Origin: Aeromicrobium sp.
GTDB lineage: Bacteria > Actinomycetota > Actinomycetes > Propionibacteriales > Nocardioidaceae
Assembly: GCF_014378035.1 (NCBI RefSeq)
Contig: NZ_JACMOM010000195.1
Span: forward strand, 1-60,323
Length of the DNA: 60,323 nt
Reading direction: 5' to 3'
Shown: positions 17,863 through 28,453 of the stretch, in pieces
How the letters are laid out: each line of letters begins with the position of its first letter
How positions within the stretch are numbered: position 1 is the first letter of the stretch
Made by a program: the position numbers and the translations under genes
The notes under the pieces: model-generated
The model's database searches: none
Seen by the model: the letters and a program-made list of their open reading frames with translations, nothing else
What the model was told of the DNA's origin: nothing

Positions 17863-19485
17863 TCAACGCACGAAGGCGCCCGCATGCTGCGCAAGATCCA
17901 GCACCGGTCCCGGAATGATACCGAGGCCGATCGTGGCCGTCGCAGCGACGGCGATCACCACGGTAGTCAGGATGCTGGGCACCGCAACCGAGGGGCCCTC
18001 CCCCACCGGGTCGGTGAAGAACATCAGCACGATGACCCGTACGTAGAAGTAGGCGGCGAGGGCGCTGACGAGAACTCCAAAGACCACGAGCGGCCAGAAT
18101 CCACCCGACCACGCAGCACTGAAGACAGTCCACTTGCCGATGAAGCCACCCGTGAGCGGGATGCCCGCGAACGACAGCATGAACAGGGCAAAGGTCCCCG
18201 CGAGGACCGGTGACTTCTTGCCGAGCCCGGCCCACTTCGACAGGTGGGTCGTCTCCCCGCCCGAGTCGCGGACGAGGGTGACGATCGCGAACGCCCCGAT
18301 CGAGGAGACGCCATAGACCGCGAGGTAGAACAGGATGCTCGACACAGACGTGACCCGCAGCGAGCCGGCCACGCCGACGTACGCGCCGACGAAGCCGACG
18401 AGCAGGAAGCCCGCGTGGGCGATCGAGGAGTAGGCGAGCATGCGCTTGACGTCGGTCTGCGAGATCGACACGACCGCACCGAGGAACATGGTGATGACCG
18501 CGATGATGACCATCATGGGGCGCCAGTCCCACGACGCTCCGCCGAAGGCGACGAAGAAGATGCGAAGCAGCGCCAGGAAGGCGGCGGCCTTCGTGCCGGC
18601 CGCCATGAAGGCCGTGACGGGGGTGGGCGCGCCCTGGTAGACGTCGGGCGTCCACGTGTGGAACGGGACGGCGCCGATCTTGAACAGGAGGCCGACGGCC
18701 ATCAGCGCCATCGACGCGAGCAGCAGGTTCTCGCTACCGGTTCGTGTGCTGACGGCGACGGCGATGGCCGACAGCTCGAAGCTGCCCGCGTAGCCGTAGG
18801 CCAGAGCCACGCCGTAGAGGAAGAACACCGACGAGAACGCCCCGAGCAGGAAGTACTTCAGTGCCGCTTCCTGGCTCAGCAGGCGGCGCCGTCGCGCGAG
18901 TCCGCAGAGCAGATAGAGGGGCAGCGACAGCACCTCGAGCGCGACGAACATCGTGAGCAGGTCGTTGGCGGTCGCGAACAGCATCATGCCGACCAGGGCG
19001 AACAGCGCCAGCGGGAAGATCTCGGTGTGCTCGATGCGCTTGGTGATGGCCTCGGTCTCGGCACCCGACCCCGGCGCGTCGGCGGCACGACCGGTGAATC
19101 CGCTCAAGCCACCCTCGAGGCGTCGCTCGGCGAACAGCAGGATGCTCATGAGCGCGAAGATCAGCAGGATCCCCCAGGCGAAGACGCCCGGGCCGTCGAT
19201 CGAGACGGCTCCCTCGGCGGCAACCTGGCCGCGGGCGAGCCGGGCGCCGTCGACGACGTCGAGATGCTGGAACACGTAGACGGTGTCGCCGAGAGCTGCG
19301 GCGATCGCCACGACCGCGAGCACGGCCTGCGCCACGAAGCGGTTGCGCCGGGGCCAGAACGCCTCGATCAGGACTCCGACCAGCGCGGCGCCGACGATGA
19401 TGAACATCGGGGCCAACAGGGAGTACTCGATCGATGGCGCGGAGATGGGCGGAAGGTCGGCGGTGAGCACGTGCGAGGCGATCAT
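17863..19485 (-). CDS. nuoN: NADH-quinone oxidoreductase subunit N
   Basis: Antiporter-like pump subunit of 540 aa, last gene of the complete nuo operon. VALEVLSLPLYLLCGLARRR near residue 162, KIGAVPFHTWTPDVYQGAP near 260 and GTKAAAFLALLR hold the conserved charged residues. An insert around residues 115-140 (AADAPGSGAETEAITKR) is a cytoplasmic loop common in actinobacterial NuoN. The ATG overlaps the nuoM stop. Confidence 0.96.
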   Translation of the reverse strand: MIASHVLTADLPPISAPSIEYSLLAPMFIIVGAALVGVLIEAFWPRRNRFVAQAVLAVVAIAAALGDTVYVFQHLDVVDGARLARGQVAAEGAVSIDGPGVFAWGILLIFALMSILLFAERRLEGGLSGFTGRAADAPGSGAETEAITKRIEHTEIFPLALFALVGMMLFATANDLLTMFVALEVLSLPLYLLCGLARRRRLLSQEAALKYFLLGAFSSVFFLYGVALAYGYAGSFELSAIAVAVSTRTGSENLLLASMALMAVGLLFKIGAVPFHTWTPDVYQGAPTPVTAFMAAGTKAAAFLALLRIFFVAFGGASWDWRPMMVIIAVITMFLGAVVSISQTDVKRMLAYSSIAHAGFLLVGFVGAYVGVAGSLRVTSVSSILFYLAVYGVSSIGAFAIVTLVRDSGGETTHLSKWAGLGKKSPVLAGTFALFMLSFAGIPLTGGFIGKWTVFSAAWSGGFWPLVVFGVLVSALAAYFYVRVIVLMFFTDPVGEGPSVAVPSILTTVVIAVAATATIGLGIIPGPVLDLAQHAGAFVR

Positions 19486-21026
19486 TTGCTGCCTCCTTCG
19501 GTCGGCGCAGAGTCGATCGAGGTCGGGGTCCGCGGTGCGGGATCACCCTTGCCGATGTGGCTGACGACGTCGTCGATCGCGGGGTTGATGACGTTGAGCA
19601 GGGGCTGCGGGAAGAAGCCGAGCCCGATGATCAGGACGAGGGCAGGGGTCAGCGACGCGATCTCCCGGGGCTCGAGGTCGACCACCCCCTCGTTGCCCAC
19701 CTTGAGCGGACCGGTCATGGTGCGCTGGTACATGATCAGGATGTAGAGCGCCGCCAGCACGATGCCGAGCGTCGCCAGCACGGCCGCGGGCACCGACCGC
19801 GTGAACGTCCCGGCCAGCACGAGGAACTCCGAGACGAATGGTGCGAGACCGGGCAACGACAGGCTCGAGAGTCCTGCCACCAGCAGGACGCCCGACATGA
19901 TCGGGGCGATCTTCTGCACCCCGCCGAAGTCGGAGATGCGCGCAGAGCCACGCCTGGCGATCATCATGCCTGTGACGAGGAACAGCGCCGCTGTCGACAG
20001 CCCGTGGTTGAACATGTAGAGCGTCGATCCGGCCATGGAGGTGGAGGTGAAGGCGAAGATGCCCAGGATGATGAAGCCGAAGTGCGACACCGAGGTGAAG
20101 GCGATGAGCCGGCGGATGTCGTCCTGCCCGATCGCGAGCAGCGCACCGTAGAGAATGCTGATGACCGCCAAGGTGATGACGACCGGACTGGCCCAGTCGG
20201 AGGCGCCGGGGAAGATGCCGAGGCACCACCGGATCATGCCGAAGGTGCCGATCTTGTCGATCACGCTGACCATCAGCACCGAGGTACCGGGGGTCGCTGA
20301 CCCCGCAGCGTCGGGCAGCCATGTGTGCAGCGGCCACAGCGGCGCCTTGATCGCGAAGGCCGCCATGAACCCGAGGAACAGCAACCTCTCGGTGTTGGTG
20401 CTGAAGTCGAGGTTCTGCAGGTCGCTCAGGAGGTAGGACGGCGAGCCGTCCTTCGAGCTGACCACGTAGAGGCCGACGATCGACGCCAACATGAGGAGGC
20501 CGCCGACGAGGTTGTAGATCAGGAACTTCACCGCGGCATAGGAGCGGTTGGGTCCGCCGAACGTCCCGATCAGGAAGTACAGCGGGATGAGCGTGGCCTC
20601 GAACAGGACGTAGAACAGGAACGCGTCGGTGGCCGCGAAGGCACCGATCGCGAGGCCCTCGACGGCGAGCATCCACGCGAAGTAGGCGTTCGTGCTCTTG
20701 GCGTCGGGCAGCCGGTCGCCCCATGCGGCGAGGATCACGATGGGCGTGAGGATCGTCGTGAGCAGGATCAGCGTGACGCCGATACCGTTGACACCGAGTG
20801 AGTAGTAGGCACCGAAGGCCTTGATCCAGGTGTGCTTCTCGGTGAGCTGGTAGCCACTCTCGCCACGGTCGAACTGAGCCATCATGACGAAGGACAGCAC
20901 GAGGGTGATGAGCGCGACGCCGAGCGCGACGGTCTTCGCCCGCATGTTGGGCGCGGCTTCCCTGGGCAGGAAGGCCAGCAGCAGCGCCCCGATGATCGGG
21001 GTCGCGGCCAAGATGGTGAGGGTCAT
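19482..21026 (-). CDS. nuoM: NADH-quinone oxidoreductase subunit M
   Basis: Pump subunit of 514 aa with about 14 helices. FYVLFEATLIPLYFLIGTFG near residue 141 supplies the helix-5 Glu, and FAIKAPLWPLHTWLPDAAG near 232 the helix-7/8 Lys/His pair. It is longer and more canonical than the copy at 7207-8667. The ATG overlaps the nuoL stop. Confidence 0.96.
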   Translation of the reverse strand: MTLTILAATPIIGALLLAFLPREAAPNMRAKTVALGVALITLVLSFVMMAQFDRGESGYQLTEKHTWIKAFGAYYSLGVNGIGVTLILLTTILTPIVILAAWGDRLPDAKSTNAYFAWMLAVEGLAIGAFAATDAFLFYVLFEATLIPLYFLIGTFGGPNRSYAAVKFLIYNLVGGLLMLASIVGLYVVSSKDGSPSYLLSDLQNLDFSTNTERLLFLGFMAAFAIKAPLWPLHTWLPDAAGSATPGTSVLMVSVIDKIGTFGMIRWCLGIFPGASDWASPVVITLAVISILYGALLAIGQDDIRRLIAFTSVSHFGFIILGIFAFTSTSMAGSTLYMFNHGLSTAALFLVTGMMIARRGSARISDFGGVQKIAPIMSGVLLVAGLSSLSLPGLAPFVSEFLVLAGTFTRSVPAAVLATLGIVLAALYILIMYQRTMTGPLKVGNEGVVDLEPREIASLTPALVLIIGLGFFPQPLLNVINPAIDDVVSHIGKGDPAPRTPTSIDSAPTEGGSK

Positions 21027-22900
21027 GCGAGGGTCACCGCCAGGAGAACAAGGAGAAGGACGGCAGCGCCGCCGAACATCGTGAGTGCGTACGAACGGAC
21101 ATAGCCGGTCTGCGGCTTCCGCAGGAACTGTGAGGTGTCACCCAGTCGGTCGGCCAGCCCGGTGACGAAGCCGTCGATGCCTTTGCCGTCGAGCCACACC
21201 AGGAACCTGGTGAGGTGCCGGGTCGGGCGCACCGCCACCGCGTCGTTGAGCTCGTTGCCGTAGAGCTCGTGCCGACCGGCGCGCGAGAAGAACGAGACCG
21301 AGCCGTCGGCAGGCGTCTCACCGGCAATCGGCTCACGGGTGTAGAGGACGTAGCTGGCGCCGATGCCGATCAGCACCACGACGAGCACCAGCAGACTGAT
21401 GACCAGGGCCGGAAGTGGCAAGTCTTCGTGCGGGGCCTCGCCCACGACTGGCGCGAGCCAGGTTTCGATGAAGCCGCCGATGGCCAGGGCACCGCCGAAC
21501 AACGACAGCGCGCCGAGTGCCATGAGCGGCACCGTCATGACCTTCGGTGACTCGTGTGGATGGATCTCCTCGTTCCAGCGCTGGTCGCCGAAGAAGGTCA
21601 TCATCATCAGGCGGGTCATGTAGAACGCCGTGACCCCGGCACCGAGCAGCGCGCCGAGACCCACGAAGACGTTGTGGCCGAAGGCCGCCTCGATGATCTT
21701 GTCCTTGGAGAAGAAGCCCGCGAAGGGCGGGATCCCGATGATCGCGAGGTAGCCCAGAGCGAAGGTCGCGAAGGTGAACGGCATCATCTTGCGCAGCGCC
21801 CCGTAGTGGCGCATGTTGACGTCGTCCTCCATGCCGTGCATCACCGAGCCGGCACCGAGGAACATGTTGGCCTTGAAGAATCCGTGCGTGATGAGGTGGA
21901 AGATCGCGAAGGCGTAGCCCGCTGGGCCGAGCCCGGCTGCGAGCATCATGTAGCCGATCTGGCTCATCGTGGAGCCGGCGAGCGCCTTCTTGATGTCGTC
22001 CTTGGCACAACCGATCCAGGCACCCACGAGCAGCGTCACGAGGCCGACGACGATGACGGCGGTGCGGGCGGTCTCCGAGGCGTCGAAGACTCCGTGGGAC
22101 CGCACGACGAGGTAGACGCCCGCGGTGACCATCGTGGCGGCGTGGATGAGTGCCGACACCGGGGTCGGGCCCTCCATGGCGTCAAGCAGCCAGCTCTGCA
22201 GCGGTACCTGCGCCGACTTGCCGCACGCCCCCAGCAGCAGCAGCAGGCCGAGTGCCGTGGCGACGGAGGCCGACGCCGAAGGGATGGAGGCGTTGACGAC
22301 CGAGATCGACGACGTGCCGAACTGCGTGAACATCAGCATGATCGCCAGCGCCATGCCGATGTCACCGACACGGTTGACGACGAACGCCTTCTTGGCAGCC
22401 GCGGCAGCCGACGGCTTGTGCTGCCAGAAGCCGATGAGGAGGTAGGACGCCAGCCCGACGCCCTCCCAGCCGAGGAAGAGCACGAGGTAGTCGGGGGGGA
22501 GGGCGAGCGTCAGCATCGCCGCGATGAAGATGTTGAGGAACGCGAAGAAGCGCCGCCGACGCTCGTCGTGCTCCATGTAGCCGATCGAGTAGATGTGGAT
22601 CAGCGTGCCGACGCCCGTGATGAGCAGCACGAAGAGCCCCGACAGCTGGTCGTAGGTGAACGACATGTCGACATGGAACGACCCGGCCTGGATCCAGGTG
22701 AACAGAGTGGCTGTGTGCGAGCGGTCGCCCTCGTCCCTGCCCAGCAGGTTGATGAACAGAGCGACACCGAGCACGAACGACGCGGCCGAGGCGAGGGTTC
22801 CGATGAGGTGACCGAAGCGGTCAGCCTCCTTGCCCCACGTCAGGAGCAGGGCACCGCTCGCAAGGGGTATGGCAATGAGCAGCCACTGAAGATCAAACAT
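21023..22900 (-). CDS. nuoL: NADH-quinone oxidoreductase subunit L
   Basis: Distal pump subunit of 625 aa, full family length including the C-terminal lateral helix region. LGWEGVGLASYLLIGFWQHK near residue 144, GKSAQVPLQSWLLDAMEGPT near 227 and HAATMVTAGVYLVVRSHGVF near 253 are conserved. It is separated from nuoK by 9 bases, one of the few non-overlapping joints in the operon. Confidence 0.96.
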   Translation of the reverse strand: MFDLQWLLIAIPLASGALLLTWGKEADRFGHLIGTLASAASFVLGVALFINLLGRDEGDRSHTATLFTWIQAGSFHVDMSFTYDQLSGLFVLLITGVGTLIHIYSIGYMEHDERRRRFFAFLNIFIAAMLTLALPPDYLVLFLGWEGVGLASYLLIGFWQHKPSAAAAAKKAFVVNRVGDIGMALAIMLMFTQFGTSSISVVNASIPSASASVATALGLLLLLGACGKSAQVPLQSWLLDAMEGPTPVSALIHAATMVTAGVYLVVRSHGVFDASETARTAVIVVGLVTLLVGAWIGCAKDDIKKALAGSTMSQIGYMMLAAGLGPAGYAFAIFHLITHGFFKANMFLGAGSVMHGMEDDVNMRHYGALRKMMPFTFATFALGYLAIIGIPPFAGFFSKDKIIEAAFGHNVFVGLGALLGAGVTAFYMTRLMMMTFFGDQRWNEEIHPHESPKVMTVPLMALGALSLFGGALAIGGFIETWLAPVVGEAPHEDLPLPALVISLLVLVVVLIGIGASYVLYTREPIAGETPADGSVSFFSRAGRHELYGNELNDAVAVRPTRHLTRFLVWLDGKGIDGFVTGLADRLGDTSQFLRKPQTGYVRSYALTMFGGAAVLLLVLLAVTLA

Positions 22901-22909
22901 CGTGGGCTC

Positions 22910-23203
22910 CTACGACTTGAGCAGGCTCGCGTCGTCGACCGAGATCGAGCGACGCGTGCGGTAGATGGACACGATGATGGACAGTCCGACGACGACCTCG
23001 GCAGCGGCGACGACCATCACGAAGAAGGCGGCCACCTGTCCGTCGAGGTTGCCGTTCTGGCGAGAGAAGCTCACGAAGGCCAGGTTGGTGGCGTTCAGCA
23101 TGAGCTCGATGCACATGAACACGACGATGGCGTTGCGGCGCACGAGCACGCCCACGGCACCGATCGTGAAGAGGATGAGCGACAGCGTGATGTACTCGTT
23201 CAC
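22910..23203 (-). CDS. nuoK: NADH-quinone oxidoreductase subunit K
   Basis: Three-helix membrane subunit of 97 aa. [16 protein letters not shown] (helix 2 Glu) and [20 protein letters not shown] (helix 3 Glu) are the conserved proton-path elements. The ATG at 23203 overlaps the nuoJ stop (ATGA). Confidence 0.96.
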   Translation of the reverse strand: MNEYITLSLILFTIGAVGVLVRRNAIVVFMCIELMLNATNLAFVSFSRQNGNLDGQVAAFFVMVVAAAEVVVGLSIIVSIYRTRRSISVDDASLLKS

Positions 23204-24051
23204 TTGTCGTCCCCCTCCTCGGTGTTGCGCTCGTCGGTCGTCGGCAGGCTCGTGGATCTCTGCTTCGTCGCGGGACTCTCGGTCGAGGTCGCGACGGGTG
23301 AGTCACCGTCATCCTCGAGCTGCTCGACGACCTTGTCGATGTCGTCGTCGAAACCGTCGCGGACCTGACCGCGCGCGATCAGGCTCGCAGAGATCGAGGC
23401 CTCGAGGGGGCTGCCGTCGGGCAGGAGCGCCGGGGTGTCGACCGCGTTGTGCCGTGCGAAGACGCCGGGGGTCGGCCGAGGGCCCGGGTGGCGCCCTGAC
23501 TCCGCGTACTCGCGCATGCGGCGCGCGGCGATGTCGGCTTGCGAGTGGCGAGTGGTCAACCGCTCCTTGTGCGCGAGCACCATCGCCCCGAGGGCTGCCG
23601 TGATGAGCAGGGCGCTGGTGAACTCGAAGGCGAGGACGTACTTGCCAAACAGGAGATCGGCGAGTCCGTAGGGGTTGCCGTTGCTGTTGGCTGCCGTGAG
23701 GCCCACGACCGCTCCCGACACGGTCTGGCCGATCGCGACGACCACGGTGAGGCCGAAGATCAGGCCCAGCCCGGTGGCGACGAAACGCTGACCCGAGATC
23801 GTCTCCTTGACCGCGTCGGAGAAGTCGACTCCGACCAGCATCAGCACGAAGAGGAACAACATCATGATGGCGCCGGTGTAGACGATGATCTGCACCGCGA
23901 AGAGGAACGGTGCGCCTTGCGCGGCGTAGAGCACCGCGAGGCTGATCATGACGACGGCGAGGCACAGGGCCGCGTGCACGGCCTTCCTGACGAACAGCAG
24001 TCCGAGCGCCGCGATCACCATGATCGGCGCAAGGATCCAGAAGGTGATCAC
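23200..24051 (-). CDS. nuoJ: NADH-quinone oxidoreductase subunit J
   Basis: Membrane subunit of 283 aa. Residues 1-165 carry five helices, with [20 protein letters not shown] as the conserved third. Residues 170-283 are a hydrophilic tail rich in Arg early and in Asp/Glu/Ser/Thr late, absent from E. coli NuoJ but usual in actinobacteria. The GTG start overlaps the nuoI stop. Confidence 0.94.
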   Translation of the reverse strand: MITFWILAPIMVIAALGLLFVRKAVHAALCLAVVMISLAVLYAAQGAPFLFAVQIIVYTGAIMMLFLFVLMLVGVDFSDAVKETISGQRFVATGLGLIFGLTVVVAIGQTVSGAVVGLTAANSNGNPYGLADLLFGKYVLAFEFTSALLITAALGAMVLAHKERLTTRHSQADIAARRMREYAESGRHPGPRPTPGVFARHNAVDTPALLPDGSPLEASISASLIARGQVRDGFDDDIDKVVEQLEDDGDSPVATSTESPATKQRSTSLPTTDERNTEEGDDK

Positions 24052-24638
24052 TCGGTGCCTTCCCCGGCCGGGGGGTCCGTCTGGCCTGCCGAATTACCGG
24101 CGGAGACCTCCACGATGGGGAGCTGCATACCGCGGTAGTAGTCCTGGCTGTCGTCGCTGATCATCATCTCGTGCGGAGCCTCGACCATGCCCGGGAGCAG
24201 CGGCGCCAAGAGATCGTTCTTCTCATAGATGAGGTCGGCGCGGTTGTTGTCGGCCAGCTCGTACTCGTTCGTCATCGTCAGCGCGCGGGTGGGACACGCC
24301 TCGATGCAGAGCCCGCACAGGATGCAGCGCAGGTAGTTGATCTGGTAGACCCGCCCGTAACGCTCGCCGGGGCTGAAGCGCTCGCCGTCGACGTTGGACG
24401 CCCCCTCGACATAGATCGCGTCGGCGGGGCACGCCCACGCACACAGCTCGCACCCGATGCACTTCTCGAGCCCGTCGGGCCAGCGGTTGAGCTGGTGCCG
24501 CCCGTGGAAGCGAGGTGCCGTCGGGACCTTCTCGAAGGGGTACTGCTCGGTGACGGTCTTGCGGAACATCGTCCGGAACGTCACGCCGAAACCGGCGATC
24601 GGGTCCCAAAGGGTCTCGCGGATGGGGTTGCTGGTCAT
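24048..24638 (-). CDS. nuoI: NADH-quinone oxidoreductase subunit I
   Basis: Iron-sulfur subunit of 196 aa with both [4Fe-4S] motifs intact: [17 protein letters not shown] near residue 59 and [18 protein letters not shown] near 104. It carries electrons from NuoG to NuoB. The C-terminal 60 residues form a tail ([17 protein letters not shown] onward) typical of actinobacterial NuoI. The ATG overlaps the nuoH stop. Confidence 0.96.
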   Translation of the reverse strand: MTSNPIRETLWDPIAGFGVTFRTMFRKTVTEQYPFEKVPTAPRFHGRHQLNRWPDGLEKCIGCELCAWACPADAIYVEGASNVDGERFSPGERYGRVYQINYLRCILCGLCIEACPTRALTMTNEYELADNNRADLIYEKNDLLAPLLPGMVEAPHEMMISDDSQDYYRGMQLPIVEVSAGNSAGQTDPPAGEGTE

Positions 24639-25936
24639 CGCGGAGCCGTCCTTCCGGGTTGATTCTGCGATGGATCAGCCGCGTCGAGGGCGGTGCCGGC
24701 CACTGCCTGGCCGGGCAGCGACTGGCCGGGCATCGGGGGCACGGGGTAGCCGCCAGCGAAGGCGTCGAACTCCTCGGGCTCTGACGGTGGGCCCGACGGC
24801 TCCTTCTTCTCGGGGATCAGGAAGGTGGCGAGCACCAGCACACCCGCGACGACGGCCACTATCACCAGCGTCTGCTGGCCGAGGAGGTCATCGTTCTTGA
24901 GCTTGCGGATGAGCCCGACAGCGATGATCCAGACGAGCGACACCGGGATGAGGATCTTCCAGCCGAAGTTCATGAACTGGTCGTAACGCATGCGCGGCAG
25001 CGTGCCGCGGAGCCAGACGAACATGAAGATGAAGAACAACGTCTTGCCGAAGAACCAGAGCACGGGCCAGTAGCCGGAGTTGGCACCCTCCCAGATGTGA
25101 GAGATGCCGAACGGCGCGCGCCACCCGCCGAGGAACAGCGTCGTGGCCAGGGCCGAGACGGTGACCATGTTGACGTACTCGGCAAGGAAGAACAGTGCGA
25201 ACTTGAGCGAGGAGTACTCGGTGTGGAACCCACCGACCAGCTCGCCCTCCGCCTCGGGGAGGTCGAACGGGGCTCGGTTCGTCTCGCCGACCATCGCGAT
25301 GCAGTAGATGATGAACGACGGGAAGAGCGGGATGAAGTACCACATGCCGCTCTGCGCAGCGACGATCTCGGACGTCGACATCGAGCCGGCGTACATGAAC
25401 ACCGTGACGAACGACAGGCCCATCGCCACCTCGTAGGAGATGATCTGCGCGCTCGAGCGCATGCCGCCGAGCAACGCGTAGATCGATCCCGAGGACCAGC
25501 CGGCGAGGACGATGCCGTAGACGCCGATCGAGGTGACGGCCAGCACGTAGAGCACCGCGACCGGGAGATCCGTGAGCTGCAGCGGGGTGATCCGGTCGGT
25601 GAAGGGAATCCGGACCTCGGGGCCGAACGGGATGACGGCCCAGGCGAGGAATGCCGGGATCGTGGCGAGGATCGGCGCGAGGATGTAGACGAATTTGTCG
25701 GCCGCCTTGACGACGATGTCCTCTTTGAGCGCGAGCTTGACGCCGTCGGCGAGGCTCTGCAGGAGTCCGAACGGGCCGTTGACGTTGGGGCCGATGCGGT
25801 GCTGCATCTTGGCGACCACGCGACGCTCGAACCAGATGTTGAAGAGCGTGTAGACGAGCAGGAAGACGAAGATCAGGACGGCTTTGAGGGCCACCACCCA
25901 GAACGGCTCGTGGCCGAAGAGGTCACTCATGGCCAC
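24635..25936 (-). CDS. nuoH: NADH-quinone oxidoreductase subunit H
   Basis: Membrane anchor of 433 aa, 8 helices, lining the quinone tunnel. [18 protein letters not shown] near residue 44 and [17 protein letters not shown] followed by [11 protein letters not shown] near 222-240 are the canonical loops. Residues 375-433 are a Pro/Gly-rich cytoplasmic tail ([15 protein letters not shown]). GTG at 25936 or ATG at 25930 may start translation; neither has a strong ribosome binding site. A 63-bp gap to nuoG is unusual for this operon. Confidence 0.95.
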   Translation of the reverse strand: MAMSDLFGHEPFWVVALKAVLIFVFLLVYTLFNIWFERRVVAKMQHRIGPNVNGPFGLLQSLADGVKLALKEDIVVKAADKFVYILAPILATIPAFLAWAVIPFGPEVRIPFTDRITPLQLTDLPVAVLYVLAVTSIGVYGIVLAGWSSGSIYALLGGMRSSAQIISYEVAMGLSFVTVFMYAGSMSTSEIVAAQSGMWYFIPLFPSFIIYCIAMVGETNRAPFDLPEAEGELVGGFHTEYSSLKFALFFLAEYVNMVTVSALATTLFLGGWRAPFGISHIWEGANSGYWPVLWFFGKTLFFIFMFVWLRGTLPRMRYDQFMNFGWKILIPVSLVWIIAVGLIRKLKNDDLLGQQTLVIVAVVAGVLVLATFLIPEKKEPSGPPSEPEEFDAFAGGYPVPPMPGQSLPGQAVAGTALDAADPSQNQPGRTAPR

Positions 25937-25999
25937 ACTCGCTTCGACTACGGCGCGAACGGGACACAGGACCGCACACTAGCGTCATCGGGTCGGTAC

Positions 26000-28453
26000 T
26001 CATGCGGGTCCTCCGTCAGGCATGTCAGTCATGTCAGGCACGTCAGTCATGTCAGTCATGTCAGTCATGTCAGGGGACAACGTGACCCGGTCCCCGAAGC
26101 CCGCACCGAGCGCCGCCCGGAGGCTCACCCCGGAGTTGGCCGGCGCCCAGACGACGCCGTCGGGCAGGTCGGCCACCTCGGACGGGAAGCTCGCGCTGCC
26201 GGCGGCGGTCGACAGCGTGGCGATGTCCCCCGGGTCGATGTCGAAAGCTCCCAGCGTTGCCGCACTCGCGCGAAGGACCGCGGGTCGGGCAGTTGCCCTG
26301 AATAGTTCCTGGCCATCCTGTCCGCGGGCGTCGTCGACGGGCAGCCGCCATGAGTCGAGGACGACGGTGCGCTTCGACGTCGTTGTCGGTGCGGCGTGGG
26401 CGTCGCGGGGGAAGGTAGCCCGGTCGCCGTCCCACGGGCCGAGATCCGTCATGGCGGTGCGGGCGTGGGCAATGGTCCGGAAGCCGAGCGGCGTGCCCAT
26501 CTCCTCGGCGATGCCGGCCAAGACCCTGACGTCGGTGAGCGAGCTGGGCTCGTGGAGCACTGCGTCGAAGACGCGGACGCGTCCCTCCCAGTTGACGAAC
26601 ATGCCGGGCTTCTCGACGACCGGTGCGATCGGCAGGACGACATCGGCCAGTGCGGTGACGGCGCTCTCGCGGACCTCGAGACTGACGACGAAGTCGGCCG
26701 TCTTGAGCGCGGCCAAGGCGCCTGCCGGGTCGGGGAGATCATCGATCTCGACGCCGCCGATGAGCAGACCAGCCAGCTTCCCGGCGGCGGCAGCCTGCAG
26801 GATCGATGTGGTGTCACGGCCCTTGCGGGACTCGATGGTCTTGACCCCCCAGGCGGCGGCGAGGTCAGCGCGCGCCTCGGCGTCCTCGAGCGGACGACCA
26901 CCGGGAAGCAGCGACGGGAGGCAACCGGTGTCGACGGCGCCCCGGTCGCCGGCGCGACGCGGAACCCACGCCAGCCTCGCCCCGGACCTGTCGGCGGCAG
27001 GGGCGGCGGCGGTGAAACCGCCGGGGATGGACGCGAGACGCTCACCGACCAGGATGATCGCCTCGGCATCGAGCTCGAGGCCAGCCAGTGCGGCAGGCTC
27101 ATCGCCGGGAACGGTGCGGATCAGCGTGCCCGACATCTTGCTGAGGCCGCGGGTGGTGTGGCTCGCGATGGCGACGACCGAGAGCCCGGCGCGTGACGCC
27201 TTGCGAAGCCGCAGGAAGATGCTGCCTGCCTCGTCCTCGGGTTCGAAGCCCACGAGCACGACGGTCGACGCCGTCTCGAGACTGGCAAACGTGACGTCGA
27301 GCGACGTGGTAGCGACCCGCGCGGCCAGGAAGGCCGCCTCCTCGTCGGAGTGGGCGCGTGCCCGGAAGTCGATGTCGTTGGTGCGCAGGACGGTGCGGGC
27401 GAACTTGCTGTAGGCGAAGGCATCCTCGGCGGTCAGTCGGCCACCCGTGAGCACACCGACCTTGCCTGCCGCGGCGGTCAGCCCGGCAGCAGCCGCGTAC
27501 AGTGCGGCCGGCCACGAGACCGGCTCGAGCTCGCCCGACTCGGCGTTGCGCAGGAGCGGGGTGCGCAGGCGGTCGTCCAGCGTCGCATAGGTGAACGCGA
27601 AGCGGTCTTTGTCAGTGATCCACTCCTCGTTGACCTCGGGGTCGTCACCGGCGAGCCGGCGCATGACCTTGCCGCGGCGGTGGTCGACGCGGATGGCGGC
27701 GCCACCCGAGTCGTGCTCGGCGACCGACGGGGTCGACACCAGGTCGAACGGGCGCGAGCGGAAGCGGTAGTCGGCGCTCGTGAGGGCGCCGACCGGGCAG
27801 ATCTGGATGGTGTTGCCCGAGAAGTACGACGAGAAGGGCTCCTTCTCGTAGATGCCCACCTGCTGCTCCGACCCGCGCTCGAGCAGGGCGATGAACGGGT
27901 CACCGGCGATCTGCTCGGAGAAACGCGTGCACCGGGCACACAGCACGCAGCGCTCACGGTCGAGGAGCACCTGCTTGGAGACCTCGATCGGCTTGGGGAA
28001 GGTGCGCTTCGTCTCGATGAACCGCGACTCGCCCTGCCCGTGGGTCATGGACTGGTTCTGCAACGGGCACTCGCCTCCCTTGTCACACACGGGACAGTCG
28101 AGCGGGTGGTTGATGAGAAGGAACTCCATGTTGCCGCGCTGTGCCTTCTCGGCAACGGGCGACGTGACCTGGGTCTTGACCACCATGCCGGCGGCGACCT
28201 CGATCGTGCAGGACGCCTGCGGCTTCGGGAAGCCCCGACCGTTGCCCGCATCGGTGATCTCGACGAGACACTGGCGGCACGCCCCCACCGGTTCGAGCAG
28301 CGGGTGGTCGCAGAACCGCGGGATCTCCGTGCCCGTGACCTCAGCGGCACGGATGATCAGAGTGCCCTTGGGGACGCTGACCTCGATGTCGTCGATCGTC
28401 AGGGTGACGAGCTCGACGGGGGTCCCGGTTGCGGGCGTTGCCTCGATCGTCAT
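26000..28453 (-). CDS. nuoG: NADH-quinone oxidoreductase subunit G, lacking N7-cluster cysteines
   Basis: Largest peripheral subunit, 817 aa. N1b [2Fe-2S] ligands are Cys48, 59, 62 and 82. N5 ligands are His116 and Cys120, 123 and 129; N4 ligands are Cys169, 172, 175 and 219. In NuoG proteins that bind cluster N7, C-x2-C-x3-C-x27-C follows. Here those four positions are Ala245, Asp248, Ala252 and Thr280, while the surroundings ([24 protein letters not shown]) are well kept. So N7 is absent. The molybdopterin-like domain (290-770) has lost cofactor-binding features, as in all complex I. The C-terminus is a run of Met-Thr-Asp repeats. Confidence 0.95.
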   Translation of the reverse strand: MTIEATPATGTPVELVTLTIDDIEVSVPKGTLIIRAAEVTGTEIPRFCDHPLLEPVGACRQCLVEITDAGNGRGFPKPQASCTIEVAAGMVVKTQVTSPVAEKAQRGNMEFLLINHPLDCPVCDKGGECPLQNQSMTHGQGESRFIETKRTFPKPIEVSKQVLLDRERCVLCARCTRFSEQIAGDPFIALLERGSEQQVGIYEKEPFSSYFSGNTIQICPVGALTSADYRFRSRPFDLVSTPSVAEHDSGGAAIRVDHRRGKVMRRLAGDDPEVNEEWITDKDRFAFTYATLDDRLRTPLLRNAESGELEPVSWPAALYAAAAGLTAAAGKVGVLTGGRLTAEDAFAYSKFARTVLRTNDIDFRARAHSDEEAAFLAARVATTSLDVTFASLETASTVVLVGFEPEDEAGSIFLRLRKASRAGLSVVAIASHTTRGLSKMSGTLIRTVPGDEPAALAGLELDAEAIILVGERLASIPGGFTAAAPAADRSGARLAWVPRRAGDRGAVDTGCLPSLLPGGRPLEDAEARADLAAAWGVKTIESRKGRDTTSILQAAAAGKLAGLLIGGVEIDDLPDPAGALAALKTADFVVSLEVRESAVTALADVVLPIAPVVEKPGMFVNWEGRVRVFDAVLHEPSSLTDVRVLAGIAEEMGTPLGFRTIAHARTAMTDLGPWDGDRATFPRDAHAAPTTTSKRTVVLDSWRLPVDDARGQDGQELFRATARPAVLRASAATLGAFDIDPGDIATLSTAAGSASFPSEVADLPDGVVWAPANSGVSLRAALGAGFGDRVTLSPDMTDMTDMTDVPDMTDMPDGGPA
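26021..26073. repeat. 9-bp tandem repeats at the 3' end of nuoG
   Basis: On the plus strand the unit CATGTCAGT and close variants recur about six times, in phase with codons. The repeats encode a Met-Thr-Asp/Met-Pro-Asp run at the NuoG C-terminus ([19 protein letters not shown] on the minus strand). Near-identical copies suggest recent expansion by replication slippage. Because the unit is a multiple of three, length changes keep the frame. Confidence 0.85.

Noticed and set aside
18244-19746. Long plus-strand open frame (500 codons) opposite nuoN
   Set aside because: Antisense to nuoN with the biased charged composition of a shadow frame.
21554-23368. Long plus-strand open frame (604 codons) opposite nuoL, nuoK and nuoJ
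   Set aside because: It spans three real genes antisense, is made up mostly of charged residues and has no domain signature.
26021-26073. CRISPR-like repeat run
   Set aside because: The repeat unit is 9 bp, lacks spacers and lies in frame inside nuoG; it is a coding tandem repeat.
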